Positions 1 through 7,782 of a DNA stretch of 11,966 nt are shown here, piece by piece. The notes beneath the pieces are model-generated. The model was given only the letters and a program-made list of their open reading frames with translations. It had not been told where the DNA came from and ran no database searches. Numbering within the stretch: the first letter of the stretch is position 1; each line of letters opens with the position of its first letter. The stretch is from Bacillota bacterium (lineage in GTDB: Bacteria > Bacillota > Bacilli > Paenibacillales > Paenibacillaceae). Location of the stretch: contig JAEZZE010000163.1 in assembly GCA_023418755.1 (NCBI GenBank), forward strand, positions 1-11,966, in the 5' to 3' direction. The translations under genes were made by a program, and so were the position numbers.

Positions 1-816
1 GCCCTTGACCGAGCCGGCCGTCAAACCGTCGATAATATAACGCTGCAGCAGCAGATAGACGAGCAGCACCGGCAGCACGACGATCACCATGAAGGCGAAG
101 ACGACGCCCCAGTTCGTGTTGTACAGCGACACGAAGTTGAAAATCTGCAGCACGATCGTCCACTTCGTGCTATCCGTCACCAGATAGAACGGCCCGAAGA
201 AGTCGTTCCATACCGATACGATCACGACGATCGACACCGTCACGAGCACGGTGACCAGCAGCGGCAGAATAATCCGGGCATACAGACGGAAAAATCCCGC
301 CCCTTCGATCTGCGCCGCTTCGTCCAGTTCCCGCGGAATCTGCTTCATAAAGCCGACCAGCAGAAAAACGGAGAACGGGAGCAGCACCGCCGTATAATAC
401 ATGATCATGCTGAAATAGGTCCCCTTGATGCCGAGCATGTCCATGAGACGGATCGTCGGCACGATCGACACCGGCACGATCAACCCGAGAATAAACGTCA
501 TATACAGGCCGCGCATGAGCCGATCGTCGCGTCTCTGGATGACGAAGGCCGCCATCGAGGCGAACAGGTTGACGCAGACGACGGTCAAGCTCGCCAATAG
601 AAAGCTGTTTTTGAAGCCGCGCAAAATGTTCCCCTGCTCGAATACCTTTTGATAGTTTCCGAACATCCACTCCGACGGAAGCCCCATGCCGAACAGCGCC
701 GATTCGCGGACGCCTTTGAACGAATTGACCACGATCATGTAGAACGGAATGAGGATGACTAACGCTCCGAGCAGGACGAAGAGATGCAACGCGAGCTTTT
801 TTCCTCCCTGCCTCAT
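1..816 (-). CDS. Sugar ABC transporter permease, MalG-type (CUT1), 3' end cut off by window edge
   Basis: Inner-membrane permease subunit of a CUT1 sugar importer. The frame is open from the ATG at 816 to base 1 (272 codons) and ends in ...LTAGSVKG, close to the usual end of MalG-type proteins (about 275-295 aa), so probably only a few residues are missing. The hydrophobic segment at residues 9-31 is the first membrane helix. The EAA loop that docks on the ATPase is clear at about 164-189 (ELDEAAQIEGAGFFRLYARI). An in-frame GTG at 819 is an alternative start; GGAGG lies 7 bases before the GTG and 10 before the ATG. The start overlaps the stop of the upstream permease (TGATG), so translation is probably coupled. 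No ATPase gene is seen; CUT1 systems of Bacillales commonly share an MsmX-type ATPase encoded elsewhere. The long ORF at 170-877 on the same strand is an out-of-frame shadow. Confidence 0.93.
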   Translation of the reverse strand, partial: MRQGGKKLALHLFVLLGALVILIPFYMIVVNSFKGVRESALFGMGLPSEWMFGNYQKVFEQGNILRGFKNSFLLASLTVVCVNLFASMAAFVIQRRDDRLMRGLYMTFILGLIVPVSIVPTIRLMDMLGIKGTYFSMIMYYTAVLLPFSVFLLVGFMKQIPRELDEAAQIEGAGFFRLYARIILPLLVTVLVTVSIVVIVSVWNDFFGPFYLVTDSTKWTIVLQIFNFVSLYNTNWGVVFAFMVIVVLPVLLVYLLLQRYIIDGLTAGSVKG

Positions 817-1685
817 CACATCTCCACCTCCCGTTTCTTAAGCGCCGCAAGGACCGGAAGGCCGACAAGGGTAACAAGCGCGAACAGGACCAGGTTGATT
901 GCCGTCGAGTAGCCCATTTGCCCCATGCTGAACGTGCTGCGGATGTACGTATAGAATACTTCCGTCGTATAGCCGGGGCCGCCGTCCGTCAGCACCATGA
1001 CCATCTCGAACACTTTCATCGATCCGATGAGAGAGAGCAGGATGTTGACCGTCGTGGACGATGCGACCAGCGGGAAAATGATATTTTTAAGGCGATGCCA
1101 GTAATTGGCTCCGTCGATGGCCGCGCTCTCCAGCAAATCCTTCGGAATAAACTGCAGGCCGGCCAAGTAGATGACCATCGTAAAGCCCGATACCTTCCAC
1201 AGATCCGTCAAGATGATCGAAAACAGCGCCCACTTCGGATCGTTCAGCCAATCCTGGGCCATAAAGCCGAGGCCGACGCCCTCGAGCATCGTATTGACGA
1301 TGCCGTGCTCGGGATGATAGATGGCGCGAAACACGTAACCGATGACGATCGGCGCGATGACGTACGGCATAAAAAATACCGTGCGGAAAAAATTTCTCAT
1401 CCGGATCGACTCGTTCATCACGAGCGCGAGCGCGAGGCCGATCACGTTCTGCAGGACGGTGACGGCCGCCGCGAAAATCAATGTATTGCTGAGCGCCTTT
1501 CCCAGTCTCGGTTCCTGGAAAAGAGCCGCGTAATTGTCGAAGCCAATGAACTTGACCGAATCGGCGTTAATGTTCCAGTCCGTAAAGCTGTAATACACTC
1601 CGAACAGCGTCGGGGCGATAAAAAACAACAGAAAAACGGCGACTGCGGGGTAAGAAAAATAAAGCGGATATTTGCGCCTTTCCAC
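816..1685 (-). CDS. Sugar ABC transporter permease, MalF/LacF-type (CUT1)
   Basis: Partner membrane subunit of the importer, 289 aa, normal length for the family. The first helix lies at residues 11-31. The EAA loop is at about 185-207, reading ESAAIDGANYWHRLKNIIFP. The C-terminal GGPGYTTEVFYTYIR stretch (about 235-249) is typical of MalF-like permeases. The start is a GTG (MERRKYP), chosen because a very strong GGAGGGGGA ribosome site sits just before it and no in-frame ATG is near. The stop overlaps the start of the next permease. It lies about 100 bases downstream of the binding-protein gene with a stem-loop between, so it is probably co-transcribed at lower abundance. Substrate cannot be inferred; CUT1 systems usually carry oligosaccharides, glycosides or polyols. 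Confidence 0.94.
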   Translation of the reverse strand: MERRKYPLYFSYPAVAVFLLFFIAPTLFGVYYSFTDWNINADSVKFIGFDNYAALFQEPRLGKALSNTLIFAAAVTVLQNVIGLALALVMNESIRMRNFFRTVFFMPYVIAPIVIGYVFRAIYHPEHGIVNTMLEGVGLGFMAQDWLNDPKWALFSIILTDLWKVSGFTMVIYLAGLQFIPKDLLESAAIDGANYWHRLKNIIFPLVASSTTVNILLSLIGSMKVFEMVMVLTDGGPGYTTEVFYTYIRSTFSMGQMGYSTAINLVLFALVTLVGLPVLAALKKREVEM

Positions 1686-1721
1686 GTCTCCCCCTCCTTC
1701 TCCTAAGGTGGATGGGGCCGT

Positions 1722-1754
1722 TCCGCGCGAAGCCGATTAACGTCTTCGCACGGA
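1722..1754 (-). promoter_or_regulatory. Intercistronic stem-loop between binding-protein and permease genes
   Basis: An 11-bp stem (1722-1732 pairing with 1744-1754) with an 11-base loop. On the minus-strand transcript the stem is unbroken, with one G-U pair (CCGTGCGAAG against CTTCGCGCGG). On the plus strand the same position is a C-A mismatch, so the structure is better as minus-strand RNA. No U-run follows, so this is not an intrinsic terminator. Its place just after the binding-protein stop fits a 3'-end-protecting hairpin, as known between malE and malF. That role is inferred. Confidence 0.6.
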
Positions 1755-1787
1755 GGCAGCCCCGGCTAGTTGTCTAGACTGCGCGAA

Positions 1788-3149
1788 TCAGAAGCCTTCC
1801 AGCAGCTTGGCTTTGCCGTCTTTCTGGTAGTTGGCGCCGAATTCTTCGATCGCTTCGTCGATATCGCCCTTAAGGAAGAAGTTTTGCAGCGTCTTCGAGA
1901 AATCCACGAACGACGCGGTCAGCCGGTTCTGAATGTTGACGCGGGACTTGCCGGCGTCGATGTACGCCTTGACGTCCTCCTGCACCGGGTACAGCTCGCT
2001 GGTCGCCCCTTCGTAAATCGGGATGCCCGGCTTGTTCGCGTAAAACAGATTGACGTTGTCCGGCTGCAGCATGAATTTCACGAGCTCGATCGCGACGTCC
2101 CTGTTTTTCGCTTTTTCCGGCACCATCAGCTGGTTCGGAGGAGTAATCATGGCGACGCCCTGATCGTCGGCGGACGGGAACGGGAAGAACCCGAGATTGT
2201 TCGTTACCCAGTCCTTGCCGAATTTTTGCTCCATTTGCGAGACGATTCCGTCCAGCATGAAGGCCATGGCCACTTTGCCGTCGCCCATCTCGTTTTGCAT
2301 TTCGTCGTAGGTGCCGGCCATGACGTTTTTCTGGTACAGGTCCAGCTCCTTGAGCTCCTTCTGCTTGGCGAACAGATCCCTCAGCTCGGGGATGTCGGCG
2401 AACTTCAGTTCGTTGCGGTTCAGCTTGGCGACGCCTTCGTCCCCGATCGCCGGATCCACCTGGGTTACCCAGCCGGTATAATAGAACACTTGCGGCGGCC
2501 ACGCGTCCTTGACTCCTTCATAGAACGGCGTAAAGCCCGCGGCCTTGATTTTTTTGGCGATTTCGACCAAGTCGGCGTAATTTTTCGGCACGTCCACGCC
2601 CGCCTGCTTAAACACTTCCTTGTTGTAAAACACGCCCATCATGCCGGTGGAGCCGTAAGGAACGCCGAAAATTTTATCGTTTTCCACCTGCGCCTGCTTG
2701 ATCGAATCGAACACGTCGTCCCACACTCCGGATTCGCCGGACCATTCGTGCAGCGTCTCCGCCGCTCTCAGCTTGACGTACTGCTTCGTGCCCGGCTGCA
2801 TCAGGAACAGGTCGGGAAAATCCCCGGTAGAGAAACGCGTTTTGATCAGATTGTCGTAATCGCCGCCCGGCAGCGCCTGCAGCTCGACCTTGTTGCCGGT
2901 CTGCTGCTCGTAGGCGTCGAACACTTTCGTGAACGCCGTCGTATCCTCGGTATTGGAGATGACGAACGTCAGCGTGACCGGATTGCTGTTTTTGGGGCTT
3001 TCCGACGCGCCGGACGATGCCGATGGGGACGCCGATGGGGATGCGCCGCTCCCGCCGCTGCCTTTGTCTCCTCCGCCTCCGCAAGCCGCGAGCGACGCGC
3101 CCAGCAAGCTGACGGCCACCGCCGCGGATACCGCTTTCATCTTTTTCAT
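1788..3149 (-). CDS. Extracellular sugar-binding lipoprotein of ABC importer (SBP_bac_1 family)
   Basis: Captures the substrate outside the membrane and delivers it to the two downstream permeases. 453 aa, normal for CUT1 binding proteins. It has a lipoprotein signal: basic MKKMK, hydrophobic core 6-20, lipobox LAAC with the lipidated Cys at 23. A Gly/Ser/Pro-rich flexible linker follows at about 24-54, then a VTLTFVISNTEDTTAF beta-strand start and the family's usual alternating fold through to FGANYQKDGKAKLLEGF. The start at 3149 is preceded by GGGAGG about 11 bases away; a second ATG three codons in is possible. The gene has its own promoter with a cre site and is followed by a stem-loop, consistent with higher expression than the permeases. 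An antisense ORF across it (1770-3170) is a shadow. Confidence 0.95.
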   Translation of the reverse strand: MKKMKAVSAAVAVSLLGASLAACGGGGDKGSGGSGASPSASPSASSGASESPKNSNPVTLTFVISNTEDTTAFTKVFDAYEQQTGNKVELQALPGGDYDNLIKTRFSTGDFPDLFLMQPGTKQYVKLRAAETLHEWSGESGVWDDVFDSIKQAQVENDKIFGVPYGSTGMMGVFYNKEVFKQAGVDVPKNYADLVEIAKKIKAAGFTPFYEGVKDAWPPQVFYYTGWVTQVDPAIGDEGVAKLNRNELKFADIPELRDLFAKQKELKELDLYQKNVMAGTYDEMQNEMGDGKVAMAFMLDGIVSQMEQKFGKDWVTNNLGFFPFPSADDQGVAMITPPNQLMVPEKAKNRDVAIELVKFMLQPDNVNLFYANKPGIPIYEGATSELYPVQEDVKAYIDAGKSRVNIQNRLTASFVDFSKTLQNFFLKGDIDEAIEEFGANYQKDGKAKLLEGF

Positions 3150-3183
3150 ATCGTTGCGAGCCTCCCTTAAAGTAGGTTCCTTC

Positions 3184-3218
3184 TGAGTACGTTTTCATTA
3201 TAAGGGAAGCGTTTTCTG
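3184..3218 (-). promoter_or_regulatory. Promoter -10 box with overlapping cre (CcpA) site upstream of the sugar-binding gene
   Basis: On the minus strand a perfect TATAAT (3197-3202) is followed at once by ATGAAAACGTACTCA (3184-3198), which matches the cre consensus WTGNAANCGNWNNCW at every fixed position. A second, weaker copy, CAGAAAACGCTTCCCT (3203-3218), lies just upstream; the two share the direct repeat GAAAACG exactly 20 bp apart, about two helical turns. No good -35 box at 16-18 bp is visible. The cre spans the expected transcription start, so CcpA binding should block initiation. The distance to the ATG of the binding protein is about 35 bases. Confidence 0.7.
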
Positions 3219-3260
3219 TAACCCCATTCACGATTTCGACTCGTTATGTTGAATAATCTT

Positions 3261-3267
3261 ACCTCCT
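3261..3267 (-). other. Orphan Shine-Dalgarno motif directly after the histidine kinase stop
   Basis: AGGAGGT on the minus strand lies two bases after the kinase TAA. It is a near-ideal ribosome site, but no ATG, GTG or TTG follows at usable spacing; the next ATG is about 33 bases on. ATT is the only, very rare, candidate start and would give 8 codons. It sits where a paired response-regulator gene would be expected to begin, so it may be a remnant. Confidence 0.45.
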
Positions 3268-3269
3268 CG

Positions 3270-5111
3270 TTATTTCGGGTCGGGGAAAGCGTCGGAAAAT
3301 TCGTCGAACGGAAGCGAAAGGGTAATTCTCGTTCCCGCTCCTTTACGGCTTTCGACCTCGAAGCCGAGCCGTTCCCCGAACTGGATGGCGTATCGGGCGT
3401 AGACGTTGCGGACGCCGATTCCCCCTTCGGCGACGGATGAGGACTCCTCGGAATGCAGCGACATCCTCAGCTTCGTCCTCAGGTCGCCGAGCCGCTGCTC
3501 CGACATGCCGACGCCGTCGTCGGATACGGCCAGAACGAAACGGCCCTCCTCCTTCTTCGCGGCGACGCGGATCGTCCCCTTGCCCCGTTTGCGCTCCAGT
3601 CCGTGGAAGACGGCGTTTTCGACAAGCGGCTGCAGCGTCATTTTCAATACCGGGTAATTGTACAGGCTTTCGTCCACGTCCGCCTCGTAAGCGATTTTGT
3701 CGTCGAAACGAATGCTCTGGATTTTCATGTACGCCTCGATCTGATCCAGCTCCTCCTGCAGAGTGACGATCTCGTCGCGGTTGCGCGTGTTGTAACGGAA
3801 CATATCGGCGAGCGCGTGCGCGATCTCCCCGATCTGCGGCGCCCGGTGATAATCGGCCATCGCCCGGATAATGTCGAGCGTATTGTACAGAAAATGCGGA
3901 TTGATCTGCGAATACAGCATCGCCAGCTCCACGTCCCGCAGCTTGATCTGGTTGACGTATTTGTTCTCGATCAGGTTGCGAAGCTCTTCCTGCATCGCAT
4001 TGAAGTTGGACGCGATCAGTCCGATCTCGTCGGCCCGCTTGATCTCGACCCGCTCGGAGAAATCCCCCCGCTTGATGCGGTTGACGTGCTTGTAGAGCGT
4101 CTGAATCGGCTGCGTGATCCGGCGGCCGAACAGAACGGAAATCACAAAAGTCAGCACGAAGGCGCCGACGGCCGTCGCGATGACGGTCGTTTTGATGTTG
4201 TCGATCGGCCCCAGGATGTCCCGGCGCGGAGTCGAGATCACCGCTTTCCAGCCGGTCGATTCGGAGACGATGTACGAGACGAACTGCTCGTCGTCCTCCC
4301 CGTCCATCCAGAACTTGCCCTCGGAGCTGTCCAGACGATTTAACAGCCGCTTGTCCGGAGCCGGAGAGCCGGGAGGCAGCGAATCGTATACGAGGCCGTT
4401 GCGCTCGTCCAGCACGAGAATCCGGCTGCGGGCGGACAGGTCGTCGCTGCGGCCGATCGCCCGGAACAGATCGTTCCCGTATTCGACGCGAACGACGATA
4501 AAGCGCTCCGGGTTGGAGAAGTCGCGGATCAGAATCGACGAGGAATAGGCCGTTCCGGCCGCGTCGGTCGTGCCGTCCCCGTTGCTGGGACCGTTGAAGA
4601 ACACTTCTCCGTCCTTGGCCACCGTTCGCAAAAACCATTCCGAGTTGCGCACCTGAACGGTCGTCCATGGCTTGTAGTCGTTCGAGGCGGCTAGCAGCTC
4701 ACCGGTTCGGTAATAGATCTGAAAGCGGATAAATCCGCGGATCGGCGTGGCGTTAAAGCTTTTCAAGTTTAGGTTTTCCAGCTTCTGGCGAAATAAAAAC
4801 TGATTTTGCTCGCTCATCTCCGGGTAGGCGTTGATGCCGTCGATATATTCCTGGTCGTAGTACGGCGCGAGCAGGAGATTTCGCTTGCTGCGAAAATCGT
4901 TGTCCATATTGTTGGCGATCTGCCGGACGATCTGCAGATTGGCGGATTCGACCCGGCCCTTGATCGTCGAGGACGAAAGGTAAAAGGATACGGTCCCGAC
5001 CATAAGAATGGACAGTAAAATGATGACGAAATAGCTGAAAAGCAGAACCGTGCGGATACGGGAAAAGAAGTCGCGAATTTTGCCGACGATCGGCTTTCCG
5101 CTTGCTTTCAT
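3270..5111 (-). CDS. Sensor histidine kinase, YesM family (HAMP, His_kinase, HATPase_c)
   Basis: Membrane sensor kinase of the LytS/YesM class, 613 aa, complete. Order: TM1 about 21-43; a large extracellular Cache-like sensor region about 44-305; TM2 about 308-328; HAMP about 329-380; His_kinase domain with the phospho-acceptor motif QINPHFLYNTLD (His406); HATPase_c with N-box LVENAVFHG (Asn499), DDGVGM (531-536) and GGIGVRNV (563-570). All key catalytic residues are present. The ATG at 5111 is preceded by a strong GGGGAGGGAGAAGAAG ribosome site. A TATAAT box lies about 45 bases upstream. YesM-type kinases normally sit beside an AraC-type YesN response regulator that activates the neighbouring sugar-binding and permease genes. 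None is present on either side here. The signal sensed is unknown but is likely a ligand related to the adjacent transporter. Confidence 0.95.
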   Translation of the reverse strand: MKASGKPIVGKIRDFFSRIRTVLLFSYFVIILLSILMVGTVSFYLSSSTIKGRVESANLQIVRQIANNMDNDFRSKRNLLLAPYYDQEYIDGINAYPEMSEQNQFLFRQKLENLNLKSFNATPIRGFIRFQIYYRTGELLAASNDYKPWTTVQVRNSEWFLRTVAKDGEVFFNGPSNGDGTTDAAGTAYSSSILIRDFSNPERFIVVRVEYGNDLFRAIGRSDDLSARSRILVLDERNGLVYDSLPPGSPAPDKRLLNRLDSSEGKFWMDGEDDEQFVSYIVSESTGWKAVISTPRRDILGPIDNIKTTVIATAVGAFVLTFVISVLFGRRITQPIQTLYKHVNRIKRGDFSERVEIKRADEIGLIASNFNAMQEELRNLIENKYVNQIKLRDVELAMLYSQINPHFLYNTLDIIRAMADYHRAPQIGEIAHALADMFRYNTRNRDEIVTLQEELDQIEAYMKIQSIRFDDKIAYEADVDESLYNYPVLKMTLQPLVENAVFHGLERKRGKGTIRVAAKKEEGRFVLAVSDDGVGMSEQRLGDLRTKLRMSLHSEESSSVAEGGIGVRNVYARYAIQFGERLGFEVESRKGAGTRITLSLPFDEFSDAFPDPK

Positions 5112-5155
5112 CTTCTTCTCCCTCCCCGATGCGATCCTGCTTGTCCGTGTTACAA

Positions 5156-5161
5156 ATTATA
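5156..5161 (-). promoter_or_regulatory. Probable -10 box of the histidine kinase promoter
   Basis: Perfect TATAAT on the minus strand in a locally AT-rich patch, 45 bases before the kinase ATG. Upstream at 17 bp only a weak TGGTGA is seen as a -35 box, so the promoter may need an activator. No strong terminator is visible between the FGGY kinase stop (5321) and here; only short stems such as CCGAT/ATCGG occur. Read-through from the catabolic operon is therefore possible. Confidence 0.45.
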
Positions 5162-5320
5162 AACCGATCGGAATCGGATCACCAGTCGGAAATTGCCGGC
5201 AGCCGGTCAAACGTCGGACGGAAGAATGAAGCTCTCGAACAGATACTCGGCCGAACCGATCTCGAATGCGGACGGGTCCCCGGAGCGGGCGGACGGCGTT
5301 CGAAGCGCGGCCGATGTCGC

Positions 5321-6826
5321 TCAGTCGGCTCGCGACGCTTCCTCGGCGGCCAGCACGGCTTTCACCGCCGCCTGCCAGCCCCGATTCAATCTCTCGCGCG
5401 CCCCCGGATCCATATTCGGCGAATAGATCTTGTCCTTGCGGTAATAAGAATACAGCGTCTCCCGATCCCACCATCCGAGGGCGAGTCCGCCCATATAAGC
5501 GGAGCCGAGCGCGGACAGCTCTTCCGCTTCGGAGCGGACGACCTCCGCATCGAGCAGATCGGCCTGGAAACGCATGAGCAGCTCGTTGGCGGTCGCGCCT
5601 CCGTCGACGCGAAGCTCGCGCAGCGGCAGGCCGGTCTCCGACGACAGCATCCGGACCGCGTCCGCGACCTGGAAAGCGATGCTCTCCAGCGCTGCGCGCA
5701 GCAGGTGGCGGCGGTCCGACGAGCGGTTTAGGCCGATGACCGCCGCCCGGGCCCGAGCGTTCCAATGCGGCGCGCCAAGCCCGACGAACGCGGGGACGAG
5801 ATAAACCCCTCCGTTATCGCCGATCTCCGCGGCTGCCGCCTCCAGTTCGGCATAGTCGTTGAACAGGCCAAGCTCGTTGCGCACCCAATTCAAGCAATCT
5901 CCGGTCGAGCGAATGACGCCCTCCAGGGCGTACTGCGTTCGACCGCCGATGCTCCAGGCGATCGCGGTCACCAGACCATGACCGGCTTCGACAGGCTCGT
6001 CGCCCGTGTACATCAGCACGGACGTTCCCGTGCCGTACGTGCCCTTGGCCATTCCCGGCCGAGTGCACTGCTGTCCGAACAGCGCCGCCTGCGAGTCGCC
6101 GATCACGCCCGCGATCGGCTTCGGAACCGGAAACAGCTCCGGCTCGTCCGTCATGCCGTATACGGCGTCGCTGTCCCTCGCTTCGGGCAGCAGAGTCAGC
6201 GGAATGCCGAATTTCTCCGCCAGTTCCTCGTCCCACTTCAACGTATGGATGTTGAACAGTTGAGTCCGGCTCGCGTTCGTGTAATCGGTCGCATGTACTT
6301 TTCCGCCCGTCAGCTTCCAGACGAGCCAACTGTCGACCGTGCCGGCGGCCAATCTTTCGGCCGGAACGCCGGCGGCGGCATGATCGAGCAGCCAGCGCCA
6401 TTTGCCCGCCGAGAAATAAGGATCCAGCGGCAGGCCGGTCTTGGAGGCCACGGGCGCCTCCAGCCCTTCCCGCTTCATCCGCTCGCACCAATCGGCGGTG
6501 CGCCGGCACTGCCATACGATCGCGTTGGCGACGGGCAGGCCCGTCTCGCGGTCCCAGATCAGCGCCGTCTCGCGCTGATTCGTAATCGTCAGCGCCGCGA
6601 CGGCGTCCGCGTTGACGCCCGCCTTCTCCATCACGCCGCGGATGGCGCCTTTAACGTTATCATATAGTTCCAGCGGATCGTGTTCCACCCAGCCGTCCCG
6701 CGGATAGATTTGGCGGTGCGGGATCGAGCAGCGGTGCCGGATGCGTCCCTCCCGGTCGGTCAGAACGGCTTTCGTGCCGGCCGTGCTCTGATCGACGGTG
6801 AGCAGATAAGGGCCTGCGCCGCTCAT
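5321..6826 (-). CDS. FGGY-family carbohydrate kinase, glycerol-kinase-like
   Basis: ATP-dependent cytosolic kinase for a sugar or polyol, 501 aa, usual FGGY length. It aligns by eye along its whole length with glycerol kinase: phosphate-binding DQSTAGTK (12-19), NQRET (83-87), AIVWQCRR (102-109), DPYFSAGK (135-142), DYTNASRTQLFNIHTLKWD (181-199), GDSQAALFGQ (243-252), GMAKGTYGTG (258-267), LVPAFVGLGAPHW (343-355) and DGGA (408-411). Most glycerol-contacting residues (R85, E86, W105, Y137, D244) are kept, but GlpK's GDQQAALF is GDSQAALF here. The 222-240 loop, where Gram-positive GlpK carries its HPr-phosphorylated His, is short and has none. I therefore infer a paralogue for a related substrate, perhaps the ketose made by the neighbouring isomerase, and not housekeeping GlpK. 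The ATG overlaps the transketolase stop (ATGA). The longer ORF extending to 6976 is only an in-frame extension inside that gene. Confidence 0.9.
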   Translation of the reverse strand: MSGAGPYLLTVDQSTAGTKAVLTDREGRIRHRCSIPHRQIYPRDGWVEHDPLELYDNVKGAIRGVMEKAGVNADAVAALTITNQRETALIWDRETGLPVANAIVWQCRRTADWCERMKREGLEAPVASKTGLPLDPYFSAGKWRWLLDHAAAGVPAERLAAGTVDSWLVWKLTGGKVHATDYTNASRTQLFNIHTLKWDEELAEKFGIPLTLLPEARDSDAVYGMTDEPELFPVPKPIAGVIGDSQAALFGQQCTRPGMAKGTYGTGTSVLMYTGDEPVEAGHGLVTAIAWSIGGRTQYALEGVIRSTGDCLNWVRNELGLFNDYAELEAAAAEIGDNGGVYLVPAFVGLGAPHWNARARAAVIGLNRSSDRRHLLRAALESIAFQVADAVRMLSSETGLPLRELRVDGGATANELLMRFQADLLDAEVVRSEAEELSALGSAYMGGLALGWWDRETLYSYYRKDKIYSPNMDPGARERLNRGWQAAVKAVLAAEEASRAD

Positions 6827-7782
6827 TGCGCTCGCGCGCCGGCCCGCTTGAGCAATTGCGCGGCAAGCTCCTTGACGTTCTCCGCGGAAATTCCGTAATG
6901 GCGGAAAACTTCCGCCGTCTTGCCGGCGATCGCGGGCTCGTCGGGAATGCCGAGAATCCGCAGAGGAACGGGACAATGCTGGGACGTCACCTCGGCAACC
7001 GCGGCGCCGAGTCCGCCGTACACGCTGTGCTCCTCCAGCGTAATGATCGCACCCGTCTCTTCGGCGGCGGCGATGATCGCCTCCTCGTCGAGCGGCTTGA
7101 TCGTATGCATGTTCAGCACGCGCGCATGGATGCCCTCCCGCGCCAGCAGCTCCGCCGCATCCAAAGCCACCCGTACCGTTTCGCCCGCCGCGATCAGCGT
7201 CAGGTCTCCGCCGTCCTTCAGGCGAACGGCTTTGCCGAGGACGAATTCGCGATCGTCGTCCTCCTCGTACACGTCCTCGACCGGATTGCGGCCGATCCGC
7301 ACGTAGACGCCGCCCTCGTACTCGGCGATCGCCTTCGTCATCTTCTTCGTCTCGTGGCGATCCGCCGGGAGCACCACCGCCAGACCGGGAATGGCCCTCG
7401 TCACGGCGATGTCCTGCACCGAGTGGTGGGACATGCCGAGCGCCCCGTAGGAGACGCCCCCGCTGATGCCGATCAGCTTGACGTTCGTGGCCGAGTAAGC
7501 GACGTCGACCTTGATCTGTTCGATGCTTCGCATGCTCAGAAAGCAGGCCGGAGACGCGACGAACGGCGTTTTGCCGCTATGCGCCAGCCCGGCCGCGATG
7601 CCGACGATGTTCTGTTCCGCGATGCCGGTCTCCACGAATTGCTCGGGATAACGCTTCGCGAACGGAGCCATCGCCGCCGACCCGCGCGAATCGCTGGCCA
7701 GCACCATAATGTCGCGGTTGCTCTCCGCCATCTCGAGCAGAGCTTCGCACATCGCTTGGCGGTTCGGAATCGTATTAGGCAT
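6823..7782 (-). CDS. Split transketolase, C-terminal subunit (Pyr and C-terminal domains)
   Basis: Second half of a two-subunit transketolase that moves a two-carbon ketol unit between sugar phosphates using thiamine diphosphate. 319 aa, usual for this subunit. It contains the pyrimidine-binding domain with VETGIAEQN, whose Glu56 is the expected activator of the cofactor's aminopyrimidine. SHHSVQDIAVTRAIPG (118-133) carries the substrate His found in transketolases, and YVRIGRN (160-166) the expected Arg. The C-terminal domain begins at about residue 190. ATG at 7782 is preceded by GGAG at 8 bases and overlaps the end of the N-terminal subunit by 8 bp. It shares ATGA with the downstream kinase. 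All this implies equimolar, coupled synthesis. Plain pentose-phosphate transketolase is less likely, given the sugar-specific operon. Confidence 0.93.
   Translation of the reverse strand: MPNTIPNRQAMCEALLEMAESNRDIMVLASDSRGSAAMAPFAKRYPEQFVETGIAEQNIVGIAAGLAHSGKTPFVASPACFLSMRSIEQIKVDVAYSATNVKLIGISGGVSYGALGMSHHSVQDIAVTRAIPGLAVVLPADRHETKKMTKAIAEYEGGVYVRIGRNPVEDVYEEDDDREFVLGKAVRLKDGGDLTLIAAGETVRVALDAAELLAREGIHARVLNMHTIKPLDEEAIIAAAEETGAIITLEEHSVYGGLGAAVAEVTSQHCPVPLRILGIPDEPAIAGKTAEVFRHYGISAENVKELAAQLLKRAGARAQ

Noticed and set aside
1770..3170. 466-codon plus-strand ORF opposite the binding-protein gene
   Set aside because: Antisense shadow from GC-rich codon bias: no recognisable domain, Arg/His/Val-rich, and the minus-strand frame encodes a clear lipoprotein binding protein.
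5164..5180. CCGAT/ATCGG stem before TTTATAATTT as terminator of the catabolic operon
   Set aside because: Only 5 bp and the T-rich stretch is interrupted; the same bases make a good -10 box for the histidine kinase.
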